A stretch of DNA of 64,000 nt from Cadophora sp. MPI-SDFR-AT-0126 (lineage: Eukaryota; Ascomycota; Leotiomycetes; Helotiales; Ploettnerulaceae), in NCBI GenBank assembly GCA_020747065.1, contig JAGMVK010000015.1:868001-932000 (forward strand), given 5' to 3'. The position numbers were made by a program, and so were the translations under genes. The notes below the pieces were generated by a model. It had not been told where the DNA came from, did no database searches, and was given only the letters and a program-made list of their open reading frames with translations. Position 1 is the first letter of the stretch. Each line of letters begins with the position of its first letter. This document shows positions 12,635 through 24,684 of the stretch, piece by piece.

Positions 12635-14100
12635 AATGAGATGCAGTGGAGGAGGAGGCCGTGAAAAGTTCTGAGGCTTGTAATTGTGAGCGCGAAGATA
12701 CGTTTGGGACCCGCGCGACTGAAGGTGAATTCGTGCGTACCCCCGGAGACCCCGTTATCGAGTTCGGAAGTGAGGATTTCCATTTACAGGAACTTAGGAT
12801 TGTGCTTGACTTTGTGAATTGGCTAAGCGAGGTTGTTGATTCGGAGCCCGGGGTTGGGAGCTCGAATTAAGCATCATAGAAATTGCCACTTCTAGAATGG
12901 TTTGAGAAACAGATAAGCCATGTCTGTAGAGAGTCTTGATGCATGCAAAAGAGAAATTCACAGGATCCCCGAGTGCCTCCCAGATACCTGCCTGCCCTCG
13001 AAGTTTCTTTGCAGGTACGTAAGCTTTCTACCGTGAAGGTCAAGGAATAGATAGAAACTTGAACTCGGGAATTCTTCATATCTCCAGTGATTGTATCAAT
13101 GGTGGGTCAAAAACCATCTAGTATGAATATTTGGCTCATGTATGCACCGCTCTTTTTATATTGCACTGTGGAAATATTTTCATTCGTTCAGTATTCATTC
13201 AAGGGTATCTTAATATAGTGCTTCAACAATATATAGTTACCGGCCTTTCATGAATTTCGGTAAAAAAATCTGGAATATGCATTCAATTATTCTTCACACC
13301 GGTCACGTGGCAGTGTTCGAAACTCGCGCTTCCCGGTGATGTTTAGACAGTACACGGCATCAAGGGGTTCAGGGACCGTAATTGATGAACCAGAAGGCCG
13401 CTTAGTCAATGGGGAGATGTTTCCCATCATCAGTCAATCAATTTATATATTAGCTGTCCGTTCGTCGGCTGTCAGGATTACACTGGGCCAAGCGCCACGC
13501 TGCAGAGACGCTGGAGGTCCCTGAAGCAACAGCCTGTAAGCGAAGGGTGTTCTGACAGCAGCCCATCGGACAGTGCGTCTAGATTATGCCTCAAATCAAA
13601 TAAGCATGATATCAGGAAAAGTGGTCAGTCAATTTGCCGCAACCTTTCAGATGGTCATCGAACGATGATAATTGGCCGAAGCGAAGTAATTTGCAGACTG
13701 TGGTCAGCCGCAAAGGTGGAGCAGTCAGTTCTCGGCCCAGGTGGCTGGCTTGAAATGTTTAAGCGTTGTGGCTTGAGCAAGCTTTTCGTGTCTCACATGT
13801 TGGTCTTCCACCTTTTATTGCCTCTCCCCTTTCGTAATCCCTCCAAGAAAAAGTGTTCAGTGACATTTGTCAACTACAACAGTGCAGTGCATCGTATGCA
13901 GAAATTGCCGTATCGACACCGTGCCGACACGGTGGGACATGATCAGGTGTTTTTAGCTTTCGTGTCGTCAGGAGAGTTGTGGAAATACTCGAGGAAGTAG
14001 CTGCAACAGCCACAGCCCATAATGTGTATATTAACAGCTATCTCACCCACAAATATGCTTTACTATGTACTGCTGCCTCATTCTCTGAGCAATTGTCAAG
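12635..14100. other. Intergenic, no supported gene
   Basis: Nearly 1.5 kb with frames no longer than 111 codons (13665-14000), which has no recognisable domain. It holds the promoters of two divergent genes (12634 minus, 14101 plus). Confidence 0.5.
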
Positions 14101-16217
14101 ATGCTCAATCGACTCAATACCCTGCTGTCCTCGATCCTTCTAGTCAACCTCGCCGTATACCCCGTTTTCTCTCAGGCTCCTCCCTATAATCCAAGCCCAT
14201 TCGACATCACCGGCACAATCAACAGGTAATTATCAATTACCAAGTACAGAACGCTGTTAACATCGTACCAGTCTCTCACTCGATACTACATCGTCCAATC
14301 CGCTGAGAGGAGGAACCATAACTGTTGACGGCAATGTCATAATTGTTCCGACAAATCTTCTCGCTACTCTTCCAGCCATCACAGTTGCCTGTACGTATTT
14401 CCCTCAGACAGTTTTGACTGCCACCTACGACCCATGCCCGATAAATCCCTCTCTTGAGTAAACGTCAGACATATAGCTAATCCATTTCCGGTGATCTAGG
14501 GCCAGAACTCTTCGATAATGACGTTGCAAATCTACCCGGCGGTCCAACATGGGAGGCTCATGTTATTGGTAACCGAGTTGGAGCCTCCAATATCGCCGGG
14601 TTGGTATACATATCTCAAAAGTTTGCTCAGTCTCTCCAGGGCTTCATAAGTTCCATTGATATCGCCACCGGCCATTTCAAAATCGGTGCCAGTAACTTTG
14701 ACTGTGTCCTGAATGACCCCGTGGGAAGATTTGGCCTTCCACAAACCGGAAACGAACTTTGGACTTCGGACCCGGATAATCCAAGCATTCACGCAGTCAA
14801 TGGTTTCCCAGTCTGCATTCCTCGCTCCGCGGCGGATCCGTTATGCCCTGCCAAGAATAGACCTACCGACCCTGCGACAGGTAGACCAGTGACAACAATG
14901 TAAGTCTTCAATAGAATCTCGTAGCGACTGGTAAAGCTGATCGTTGAAGGACTTTCAAAGATCCAGCGACTCTCACGTCCACCGACCCCGATCCTCGTCA
15001 AATGCTCCCACTCGCTGTTGGTGACTACGTCACTGTATCTGGAACGGAAATCGGTAACACTTTGTGTAAGTTAGCCAAGAAATTGCTGTTTCATTCTCAG
15101 CGACTTCCTTGAGCCATCTTGTTTCCAGATGGGCCCCTAAATACACACGAAAACGAGCAACAGCTAACTTCTCATCCAGGGGTGAACAACCTCGTCGCAA
15201 ACTTAGCCATTTTCACAGCAGCAGGAACCAAGCCAGCATATGTCACCTGCGAAGAAGCCATCTTCGGTGTGGTGACGACCCAACCTGGAGAAATCGGTCA
15301 AAGCCGCGCCGTTGCCTTTACTACTGATGTTGGCGGTGGTCTCTTAGACTGGTTCGCCCTCGATGTGGATCCATGCACAGGGAAAACAACCGAACGGACC
15401 CTGAATGTCGCAATGCAGCCCAATAGTGGCGTACAGCCTCTTGGTCGCGCTGTCTACCGTACGCCAGTGAAGACGGATCTCACACCTGCAACCAGATATG
15501 TTGGATTTAGGTAAGTCTCAATTCTTGACAGCATTCTTGTTAGAACAATGTTTTCTCAAATCTCAAGAGACCTCCATAATATATAGCTACTGACTGGATT
15601 TCTCATTCAGGATGGCAAGCGGGACCACTGTGGGAGCTGGAAATATTACAGCTGGAGAGTTCATCCAACCGATTTTCGATTACATTTTCCCGGAGCCCTT
15701 GGATTTTGGGGCGCCTCTATTTCCCAACGCATTTGAGGTTATCCCGTATCTCGCTCTCGGAGGCGGTCCATATACCCCTGGAAGGCCTGGCTTCCCTCCT
15801 CCCGCGACACCAGCTATTGTCGGTCAATTGGACCCGTGGCCTGGAGTTCCAGCCCCCGCAAAAACCTCATGTCCTCCTCCTCCAACCACCACAATCACGC
15901 CCACTTCAACTCTGGCCACAAGCGCTTCTCCTACATCGACGGTCAAACCGCCTGTTGACACAATTGTCATTACTAGTGCCACCGGGAGAAATCAAAGAGG
16001 GACCACAACTTTGACTGTCACGGCGACAACCACCAGCAAAGATCCCGCGATACTTCTGAGTATAACGGCAGCTGGAGCCAATCCGATACCGCTTTCGCCC
16101 ATGACGCTTGTCAGTCCTGGTAGCTGGAGCTTCGTTGCAACTGTGAAGAGTAAGCCCAGTACTGTCACGGTGACGAGTAGTTTTGGGGGCGGACCAGTCA
16201 CGGCGAACGTAGCCTAG
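14101..16217 (+). CDS. Large secreted protein of unknown function
   Basis: Six exons (14101-14225, 14272-14390, 14500-14899, 14950-15065, 15129-15510, 15611-16217) join in phase into 582 residues. The N-terminus is a signal peptide (TLLSSILLVNLAVYPVFS, cleavage likely after SQA). The body begins with an ITGTI then LRGGTITVDGNVIIVP segment rich in beta strands, and has VAMQPNSG and RYVGFR motifs. The last 130 residues change to a Thr/Ser/Pro-rich linker (PPPPTTTITPTSTLATSASP) followed by a beta-rich domain with alternating Thr and Val, like the C-terminal Ig-like units of cell-wall or secreted proteins. No C-terminal hydrophobic tail is present, so release rather than GPI anchoring is likely. 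Similar long secreted proteins of unknown function are, as I recall, widespread in filamentous ascomycetes. I cannot name a function. Confidence 0.8.
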
Positions 16218-17469
16218 AGGGACAAACTATCTGCTGTATATTCATGAAACTGTATGAAATTGACGATTCATTTAATGACGGGTACTTTTTTGGCGCGACT
16301 TGGTTAATAATTATAAAGAAGATTTTTCTGGCAACCTTTCCGATATTGTAAGTTATTCGTTTTCGTGAAAATTCCCCAGTGCTTCGCGGCGCTCATCGCC
16401 ATTGCACGAATCGGGTTTCCCGCCCTTTGGAAGACAGCATCTCACTTACACGATTGCCCACACGCAAGAGACCAGCCTTTCACTTCATAATAGCCAAGTG
16501 ATTCTTCCTCCATACTTTCTTCTTGCCTGTATGATGAAGAGGAACATGATACCTGTTTTTCTTTTCGAATTTCAGCGGTATGACAAAGACAACGGAAAAG
16601 ATACACGACCACCAGTGTACTGGGCAATACTCGCTAGCCAGGATTTGTCAACAATCCCACACTTAGTTAGTCATCCGAAATCTTGCATTTCCGCGAGCAT
16701 GATATCAGGCCAAGCCTCGGCAACGCCACGTGGCTTTCTAGCTCGTCGTCGTATGTATGCTCGAACTACGGCTGGCTGTTTCGGTCCAGCCAGACAAAGC
16801 TTGTAAGTGCTCAAGCTTTCAATAAGACGCCATCGGGATGGTGTAGTTTAAGCCTTTTTGGATTGATCAATCGCGCGCCTTGAACCTCAACACCTTTTCC
16901 TCACCATGTGCTGCCCTCCTGGAATGAGGTCGACATATCTCGCTCGCCAGTAAATTCTTTCCAAGATAGTGTTGGGTGCAGTCAAAAATTTTCAGATTTT
17001 GTTCTGCTCACATCAAGCAGGAAACCTTTCAGTCATATTGCCCAAATTAGATAATTTGCACTTCACGTATAAATAAATCTCTTTGTATAATACTTCTTGA
17101 TTTCGTATCTTTTAATATTAAGTTGTTTAGAAACATTAAGACCGAAGTTACGATAATACGAATCAAAAATGAACAAGGGGGTTATCAAAGCAGTAGAAGA
17201 TGATGAGTTATTGAATCATATTTACTTAGACTTATGAGATACAAATTATTTAATCTCGGGAAACAGATTGTCCCATGTAAGCACACCACTCTGCTGGCGG
17301 CGCCAAAGTTTCTCCCGGAGAATCAGAATGGGCGGCGTGCTGATGTTGCAAAGTAGCAAGTGTGAACATACTTGTAGCAGGCCACGGGTCAGATCACCAA
17401 TCATTTTGATAAATTGGTAGTGGAGGAATTACCACTCTAAGACTGTAACTACAGGTGCTTGAGACGGAG
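16218..17469. other. Intergenic between convergent genes
   Basis: 1.25 kb with no supported gene. A strongly AT-rich stretch lies at about 17040-17240. A 134-codon frame at 16402-16806 has no recognisable domain. Confidence 0.5.
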
Positions 17470-19306
17470 CTAAGTGATGACAGTCGCTTGGGAGCACTCT
17501 GTGTCCCCCTTATGGTTCTGTCGATTCTCAATCGCAATGCTGTCCCTCAGTAAGAGCTGGTGTTTTTCTAGGAATCTGATCACGAGACTGACGAAGCTCG
17601 GCGGCGATTTGTCCTGAATTGAGATAGTCGTACCGTCAGTGATAGGAGCAAGGAGAAGGGAAGGGTTCAGCGAGGGCATAAGTTGACCTGTTACCTTCCA
17701 TACGTGATTGACGCGATCTAAGGCATGAATGATAGCGGGCAATACGGGAATAACAGTAGAACGATGATGTTGTAATTCCAGCCATATGGCCATCTTGCCG
17801 GCTTTTTTGAGCAGTATTACAGCCACCAGAGGCATCTTCCGCGGATCGAGGATTTCGCCAGTCTGGTCTATGTATACTAGATCGTGGACAATATTCAGAG
17901 CCACTTCGAGTGCTGCTAGCGATCGGTCTCGAGCGGAGGAGTAAGGAATTTGAAAGTCTTGGCTGTTGAGGCCCACTAATCTCTGTTTGTGGAGCTCTAG
18001 AAGCGCTCTATAAGACAGGTCAGTCCTTGATAAGACTGCTCGCAGTGCTAGCGGCTCGTGTTGACTCACAACAGATATATGACCACTACCGTATACTGGA
18101 CCTCGAGGTTATTCGTGGACTTGCCCAGTGTTTCCTGTAGTCTGTTCTGGAGCAACGAATCAATCATTCTGGTTTTACTAGCTAGCAGCTCCTCGGAGGG
18201 AACCTCGCAGTTCTTGCGAGACTGCAAAACGCATTGCAGAGCGTACATGGCTTGGATTTGACCAGTGAAGCCGCCCATTGCTGATTCCTCGTCGAAGGAG
18301 AGGGACGAGGTGTTTAGGCTAGACTGAGTCGTCGAATCGGTAGCATCCGGCCAAATGGAATTGCTACTTGGCGGTGTGTCTCCGACATTGGCATCCTGAG
18401 TTAGGTAAATTCTCGTTGAACTCTCGTCAGAGTAAAAGTGCAGTCTGTCGAGATAGTAAGTCGCCCACCACACTCGCCTCTTCTCTTCCAGATCTTCGTC
18501 CTGGAGAACGGTGGGGGAGGATGTTCCACGTGACACCTGATCCAGGCCCATCGCATAACCCAGACTTGCACAGGCGGCTAGCGTGTGATATGCATTTAGA
18601 GAAAAGCCACTACCTTGCTCGTAGATGGCGAGCAAAAGGCCCGACTGGATGGTGGTTAAGCGGTCTCGCCGAAAAGTCTGTAGCAAGAAGAAGAGATATT
18701 TGCAGGCATCATACAAAGATGGCGACGGGGAAGGATGCCCAGGATACGGTGGTTGCTCGAACTGGGTGACAAGAACAAAAAAGAGGAGAAGGCCGCCGAT
18801 CTCAGCACAGGGTGTACTATGCACTGTTGCAGCCTTTATGCGTAGAGTGACCGTATCAATAATAGGCATCCACTGATGTACAGACAGCTCAAAGCGGTGG
18901 ATCAAAGTTCCGGGATCGCTGTAGAACAAGTCAAGAGTATCAAAGACATAATGTGTCAGCGCGGCATCGAGATCTTCGCTGCATCCGGGTGGTTGCAAAA
19001 GAGGACGCAGCCAAGGATGTGGACTGCCAATGCGAGATCCAGCTATCCGTCGAGGAAGTGCGGAGCGATATGTAGTCTCCTGGTTGCCATAGTGGCACGA
19101 CGTTTGGTCTCTTTGCAATACATTAATCTGCGTACATGTGAAGAAATGACTTTGGAGGGCTTTGGGTTAGGGGATGTATACCTCGCACAGCGACTGCAGA
19201 CAGGGAGCCGGCGGTCGCACCCGCGCTTCTGAGAGGAGCATGACACACATGCATTGAGGACTGGGCGACCCGTCGACATATCGGAACCGAGGACAGAAGT
19301 GAACAT
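17470..19306 (-). CDS. Zn2Cys6 fungal transcription factor
   Basis: Three exons (19306-19182, 19110-18070, 18007-17470) give 567 residues. The zinc cluster lies at about residues 20-47 and is split by the first intron. Before the intron it reads ACVSCSSQKRGCDRRLPVCS, then RC AR; with the acceptor after GCAAAG it continues DQTSC. This gives exactly C-x2-C-x6-C-x6-C-x2-C-x6-C, the Gal4 spacing; the alternative acceptor at 19129 leads to a stop. The middle matches the fungal-specific transcription-factor domain: YDACKYLFFLLQTFRRDRL, then NAYHTLAACASLGYAMGLDQ and EEKRRVWWATYYLDR, which is the signature of this family. It should bind CGG/CCG triplets in the nucleus. It faces the extradiol dioxygenase gene across a 0.9-kb shared promoter and is a plausible pathway regulator, but that is inference. 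Confidence 0.9.
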
Positions 19307-20207
19307 GCTTATAGTGCGATGAGTGACATTTTCACTTCCAAAATTGCGTTGCCAAGCTGTATTGAAGAGCCGTGTGGACTGATGATCAGATGCTACTCAG
19401 CTAGTATCTTTGAAGCGTTGAGTGAGTTGCTGGAATCACCCGAAGAGGTGTGATGATAGATTTCGTATCAATGGATCAAAGTTCGGTACTTGTGGATATC
19501 GTCACAACAATCAAGGGGTAAAATTTGGACAGCCAACCCCTCCGCCTACCAAGGCCCAGGCGTGCATGCCTCAGGCTGCTCAAGGATGAGGAAGATCTGG
19601 CTTTCCTCTCAGGACAAAAATTTACAGTCAGAGCTACCAATTTCAACGCATTTTGACTCGGCTGGACCAGAGCCTGGTCATCGACTTGGTGTTAGGCTGT
19701 CGGTAAATCTGCCGGCGAGCTGTTCCCAGACTGAATATACAGCCTCTTGTGTTATGAGCTAGTCCGCCGCTAGTCCGCCGCTAGTCCGCGGCAAACGGGG
19801 ATTGGGTGCAAAAGCATGAACGTTCATCCAGTTTTCTAAGCTGCAACTTACCTTGCTCGACTTGTCGGCATTCAACAAAGGTAGACCATTGCTTCAGAAA
19901 CCAGCCAATCAGATCCCCACTAGAGGCCGTTGCTTCTTGGTTGTTTCCTGCAGAATGCCTCCACAGCTCCCCAGGACCGCCGTGGCCGAACATCGTATTC
20001 TCTATAGATATCCAAGGTCTCTCCTGTATCTTTCAGATAATCTACCACAAGCTTTTTCATACATTTTTTGCTACACTAAGTACATCAATAGTTGCTGTCG
20101 CAACCTACAAATCTCACCACAATCCAACAGTGGTTTTGATCTTCCAACCCTCAAGGACTTCTTCGATCACTGGAGAGCCACGATTCCACCATCAACTCTG
20201 AGAAAAC
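19307..20207. promoter_or_regulatory. Divergent promoter between regulator and dioxygenase
   Basis: This 901-base region lies between the start of the Zn2Cys6 regulator (minus) and the start of the dioxygenase (plus). An 11-bp tandem array with repeated CCG triplets sits near its centre, at 19758-19791. No gene is supported; short frames at 19806-20305 overlap the leader of the dioxygenase. Confidence 0.5.
19758..19791. repeat. Three-copy 11-bp tandem repeat, GCTAGTCCGCC
   Basis: Units begin at 19758, 19769 and 19780; the first two are perfect, the third ends GCGGC. The 11-base period puts successive CCG triplets on the same helix face. A related GC-rich 11-bp array lies at 52775-52840. Confidence 0.85.
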
Positions 20208-21056
20208 ATGAGTGCAGGCACCCCATCTCGTGCACCAGCTCTCTTCATCAGTCACGGAGCTGGTCCCTTTCCAATCATCAGCCCGGAGTGGAAATTCTTT
20301 CGTGACTTCCTTCAGACACACAAGTGGAAGCTTGAAGGCGTCAAAGGCATCATCTTATTCTCCGCGCACTGGGAGACGGATGTACCTCACGTTACGGCCG
20401 CCGACGACCCCGGCCTCTACTACGACTATGCCGACGACGAAATTCTGGGCAAACTCATCCCACCGGAAGCCCTTGAGATTAAATACCCTGTCCGGGGCGA
20501 TAGCAAACTGGCTACAGATGTCGCCCAACACCTCCGGAACTTAGGGTGGGATCCGGTTCTGGACTATAAGCATGGACTGGATCACGGCGTCTTTGTGCCT
20601 ATGCTATGTCTTAGACCAGAGGCCGACATTCCCATTGTTCAGGTGTCTCTTCTGAAGGGAACCGACGAGCAGGAAGCAACCAAGAAAAATCTCAGACTTG
20701 GTCGTGCAGTTGAGCATTTTCGGGATCTTGGCTACGCTATCATCTCGAGTGGTGCATCCTACCATGATTTCTGGACCAGCTACAATGCGGCAAGGAAGAA
20801 TGTGCCACTTCCTCCAGACGTGGAGCGGTTTGAGGATTTCCTACTATCTACGACGTCAATCGCCGATCCCGACGAGAGAGAACGCACTTTCCAACATTGG
20901 AGGGATGAGCCCTCAAGTTACGTGGCCCACGTGAAAGACGAGTCCGAACATTTTATGCCTTTCTTGGTTGCGTCCGGTGCTGGTGGACATCGCGCAGGGG
21001 TAAGAATGGAGCTTATCAATGGACCCGGGGGTCCAATGAGCTTTTATGAGTGGTAG
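20208..21056 (+). CDS. DODA-type extradiol aromatic ring-opening dioxygenase
   Basis: A single exon of 282 residues, the usual length for this family. Conserved elements in order are LFISHGAGP near the N-terminus, ILFSAHWET with the metal-site His, YDYADD and LIPPEALEIKYP, then GLDHGVFVPMLCLRPEADIPIVQVSLL with the second His, and IISSGASYHDF. These are the hallmarks of the LigB-like, DODA-type enzymes that bind non-haem Fe(II) (or Zn in 4,5-DOPA dioxygenases) and cleave catechols between a hydroxyl-bearing carbon and its neighbour. No signal peptide, so cytosolic. The substrate is unknown; fungal members are often used for catechol or DOPA-like compounds. The neighbouring divergent Zn2Cys6 gene may control it. 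Confidence 0.92.
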   Translation: MSAGTPSRAPALFISHGAGPFPIISPEWKFFRDFLQTHKWKLEGVKGIILFSAHWETDVPHVTAADDPGLYYDYADDEILGKLIPPEALEIKYPVRGDSKLATDVAQHLRNLGWDPVLDYKHGLDHGVFVPMLCLRPEADIPIVQVSLLKGTDEQEATKKNLRLGRAVEHFRDLGYAIISSGASYHDFWTSYNAARKNVPLPPDVERFEDFLLSTTSIADPDERERTFQHWRDEPSSYVAHVKDESEHFMPFLVASGAGGHRAGVRMELINGPGGPMSFYEW

Positions 21057-21732
21057 TATAGCACTCCTGGTTGTTTGAGTCCAGGAACATTGGCAAGATT
21101 GGGTCTGATAAGACGCCTACGAGCCTAACCACAGTCTTTAAAAGTTCCTGGAATTAAATCCCGTTCTCTCGCATGAAATTGCCATGACGTTTGAGGTATC
21201 ACTGTGCTCGTCATCAAGAATCCTCTTGCGAACTTCATTACCTACACTGATAGCTTCTCTGCCTCTACGTCACTTTCCATTTTCCACGCGTACCATGCTA
21301 CCCTATACAGAACTGAAGCCCAGTTCACTCAAGCAGGGTAATCATTTGTTCAAATTCATTTTTGGGTATACGCAATGTAAAGTTGTGGAGGACAGCATGA
21401 AAGCCATCTACCCAGTCGTTTTAGCACCAAGACGCGAGAGCTTTACAGGCGTCGCTGCAAGCAAGCCTGGCGAGGGCATTTGCTACTGTCAGGGTCATTT
21501 TAGTCGGCACAGTGAGCTTTTTGCCACGCATATTTGCCCTGGTAAATAAGTAGGCATGTCAAGCGGAAATCATCTCTACAGGTACGACCAACAGGGTCTG
21601 AAGCTTCACTTGGCAAACTCTCGCTCTCGTTGAATTGTTGAATATGTTACTGTGAGTACAAGAATCATTCAACAGCCCTCTGGTCACTTTCAACCACCTT
21701 TCAACCACCTATCAAGTGTGTCTTCAAGCTTC
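21057..21732. other. Intergenic between convergent genes
   Basis: About 0.7 kb. A 121-codon frame at 21184-21549 shows no domain. Nothing supported. Confidence 0.45.
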
Positions 21733-22363
21733 CTAAACTTGAGGATATCGGATGTTGCATGTGCAGGCTCCAAATCGCCCTTTTCCAGCGCTCGCAACGA
21801 CTTGCTTCCGTGCAAGAGACTCCAGCATCATAACAACCTTTTGGCGCTCCAGTATGAGCTCGCACAGCACCGGATCCAAATCTTTTGCCATCTGGCTTAA
21901 TGTCTGCAAAAACATTTTCTGCTCATGGTATACTGTTTCCAAGCTTCGAATCATCAACATCGCCGCTCGCGGTAGAGACTGTAGCAGCTTCTCTTGCTGT
22001 TGAGACAGTTGCTGTGATAAATTTACATATGCCGTTGATACCTGCAGGCGCAGCTCCAGTGTTGCTTCGGCCAGAGAGAAGACCTCTCCAACAGCATGCA
22101 AAAGAGTTTCGATCTCAGAGGTCTTGGCTGCGAGATCACAGTTGAAGCCGCGGATAGAGTCTATAAGATGTTAGACTAATGGCTTCTTGGACAGAGCTGT
22201 GTTTTGTACTTATGAAGCAAATCGCTTCCGGAAGAGCTACTCCGAGTCCCTGCACATACATTACATTGGTGCAAGTGAGAGGGTGTGTTGTATTTGGGCA
22301 AAGGGAATGGGCGCGGATAGTCGTTCTGTGGACCTCGCAGACGGTAAGTTCGATGGCGCACAT
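21733..22363 (-). CDS. Small helical protein of unknown function
   Basis: Two exons, 22363-22210 and 22160-21733, join in phase over a 49-base intron and give 193 residues. The first exon is Cys-rich (MCAIELTVCEVHRTTIR, CPNTTHPLTC). The second exon is almost wholly helical with heptad-like Leu spacing: TSEIETLLHAVGEVFSLAEA, LSQQLSQQQEKLLQSLPRAA, and FLQTLSQMAKDLDPVLCELI, suggesting a coiled coil or helical bundle. The tail is basic. No signal peptide. The pattern resembles Cys-rich-head plus coiled-coil proteins that I have seen beside fungal regulators, but I cannot name a family. The intact frames and good splice sites support a real gene. Confidence 0.55.
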
Positions 22364-24684
22364 GATGTTACCAGACGTAAATAGGCTCAGAAATTGAAGG
22401 AGACTTGTTTGAATAGGAAAGAAATTTCTCTTGAGCTGCTCAAGGACAGATGAGGGGGAAATGCCTCGCTTTTATAGATTCCACGTCCATGCCTCGATAA
22501 CATCTTGTTGTGAAAGAAAGGTTTTATTTCGTCAGAAAATCACGATCCTGTGGGTCGGGATGGATGATCCAGAGGGTCGAGGAGGTGATCTCGTCGAGGT
22601 GATCTCGTCGAGGTGATCTCGTCGAGGTGAGCTAGTGGGTCGAGGTAATATGGTGGGTCGGGATGATCCAAGAAGAATCATGATTGGGATGATCAGCATG
22701 ACCTTGGATGATGCTAGACTCAGTCTTGGAACAATTGAGTAGTGAGATTAACTTAGGTATACAGTCTCTTCAAAAAAGTGGCCAAAGAAATCCACACTTA
22801 AAAAATCAATTCAGCATGCGAAATCTAAGCGTCCGTCTTCATCACAACGAAGGCCGAGCACAAAGTTGAGCATCCGTGGAAAGGAAAAATCTTCCTCACA
22901 AAAATTCAATAAGAGATATGCAAACTTAAGCATATGCCCATTCAAGCAACTGCAAATTCGAGCACATGCCTGCCGTGAACGGGCCCGCACAAGCCAGTGC
23001 AGTCGTCCTAACATAACATCCGGACAGGATTTCCTATGTAACCAATGACTCTCTTTTGGGGGCAACCTTTTATCGGGGTAAATCTGTCGCGACTTGATTT
23101 AGCTCAGATCCTCTGGCAGCAACCAGCAGCTAGATGTTGCCGGAGGCAGAATCCTTGGCTGTCCGAACCCTGCTTCGCTCATGTGTGACCATAAGGTGAT
23201 CGAAGAATGACACTACCAGACCCCTGGCGATGATTCAATGGCCAAGAGCCAGGATGAAGTTGATCTGATCATCCATGAGATCCTGTGGTAAATGCGCCTC
23301 GTGCATATCAAATATCCACCAAGTTCGAGGAATTCAATCATAATCTTAGCACCTCAACATCAACTCCAGTTTAGTTCCCCTCAGACGGCCTGCTTGTCCG
23401 TTCACAGGACTCGCTTCATATTGGAAATGGTCATTCATTCTGCGATGGCTTATGATTCGTGGATCAGTGTTCTTAGACCCGTTAAGCACGAATCTAGTGA
23501 AGCACTGAAACTTCGACTAATGGTAACAATATTCGGAACAACAGCAATAGATTTAATGTCCTGCGCAGTTGTAGGTATAATTTGTAACACGTTTGATTGC
23601 ATTTTGCTAGGTTTAACTTAATTATTCCAAGGTAGCTACCAGGAATGAACTGTTACTCACATGCTCGATTGAAGACGCAGCCAATTTCTACGCAGATCAG
23701 GAACATTCCCTGAGTTACGGACACAGTGTAAAAGAGCCACTGTAAATCTTGGACGTTGAATATGACTCATCCAGCAAAAAGAAATATCTTTAAGCTACAT
23801 GCCAGAGTTGGTGGTTTGGACCCTGACATGAAGTACTGGGGACCACGAGACTGACACTTTCCAGTAAGCGATGAGAAGAATCATGTGACCTCGTTCAGCG
23901 TTAACCTTTGGCAGAAGAGATATTCTTGCCTGGTGCGCGTAATATTAACGTCATTCATACAGAGAAGATATAGCATCAAGGCCATAATCACCCTGAGGAA
24001 GGGCTTCAAGTCGTGTTCTCACTCTGGATATTCCGGTCCAAATGTGCAACGGAACAGGGTGGGAGGGCGTGATACGGGCCTATACAGCTAGTTTGGACTC
24101 GAAGTTCAGTAGTCGGATCTTGCGTATGTTCTCTATATGAATGGATACTTTGAAAGAATTTCTGACCAATCCATAGGCCGAGTACGGACTATCGGAATGG
24201 CTGCCAGAGACACCACATTACTTGCCACGCGAGAGGTGGTATGAATTCTAGCAAGTCAAATGCATTATCACTCCACTAAGTAGTATAGGCTGAACCCAGG
24301 TACTAAATGCCTTGCTGTAGTAGCTGCACTGGTTTGAAGCCGTTTTTTGGGGTAGCTGGATTGGTCTGGAGTTGTTTGTTTTGGTGGCTCGGCTAATTCG
24401 AGACCACTCTTTACCATACCTTTTGAACACTTAGTGATGAACCACGAACATCAACCTCTTCACACGATGAAAACATAAAAGAACTAAGTCATCAGACACT
24501 ACTCATATGATTTCAAGTAAAAACCTTCGAATGTCTTGGTGGCTCGAGGAAAGAAGCCCGCTAAGGCAGACAAAAAGTGGGTCCAGAAATCCGAACTCAT
24601 CTGTGATCTCTGTCTAGCTTCACCAGCGAATTCTCACGACTTTGGATAACCAAATTTTGGATCGTGAAGGAGACCTCGATTGAG
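22364..24684. other. Long intergenic region with a minisatellite
   Basis: 2.3 kb without a supported gene. It holds the 14-bp array at 22583-22624. The remainder shows only short frames (longest 109 codons, 23292-23621) and no recognisable domain. Confidence 0.5.
22583..22624. repeat. 14-bp tandem repeat, three perfect copies
   Basis: The unit AGGTGATCTCGTCG is repeated at 22583, 22597 and 22611, with a partial fourth copy. Both flanks carry further GGGTCG-rich degenerate repeats (about 22550-22670, including GGGTCGGGATG on both sides), so the array sits within a wider degenerate repeat. Confidence 0.9.

Noticed and set aside
22583..22624. Tandem repeats considered as a CRISPR array
   Set aside because: Units are head to tail without spacers and the genome is eukaryotic.
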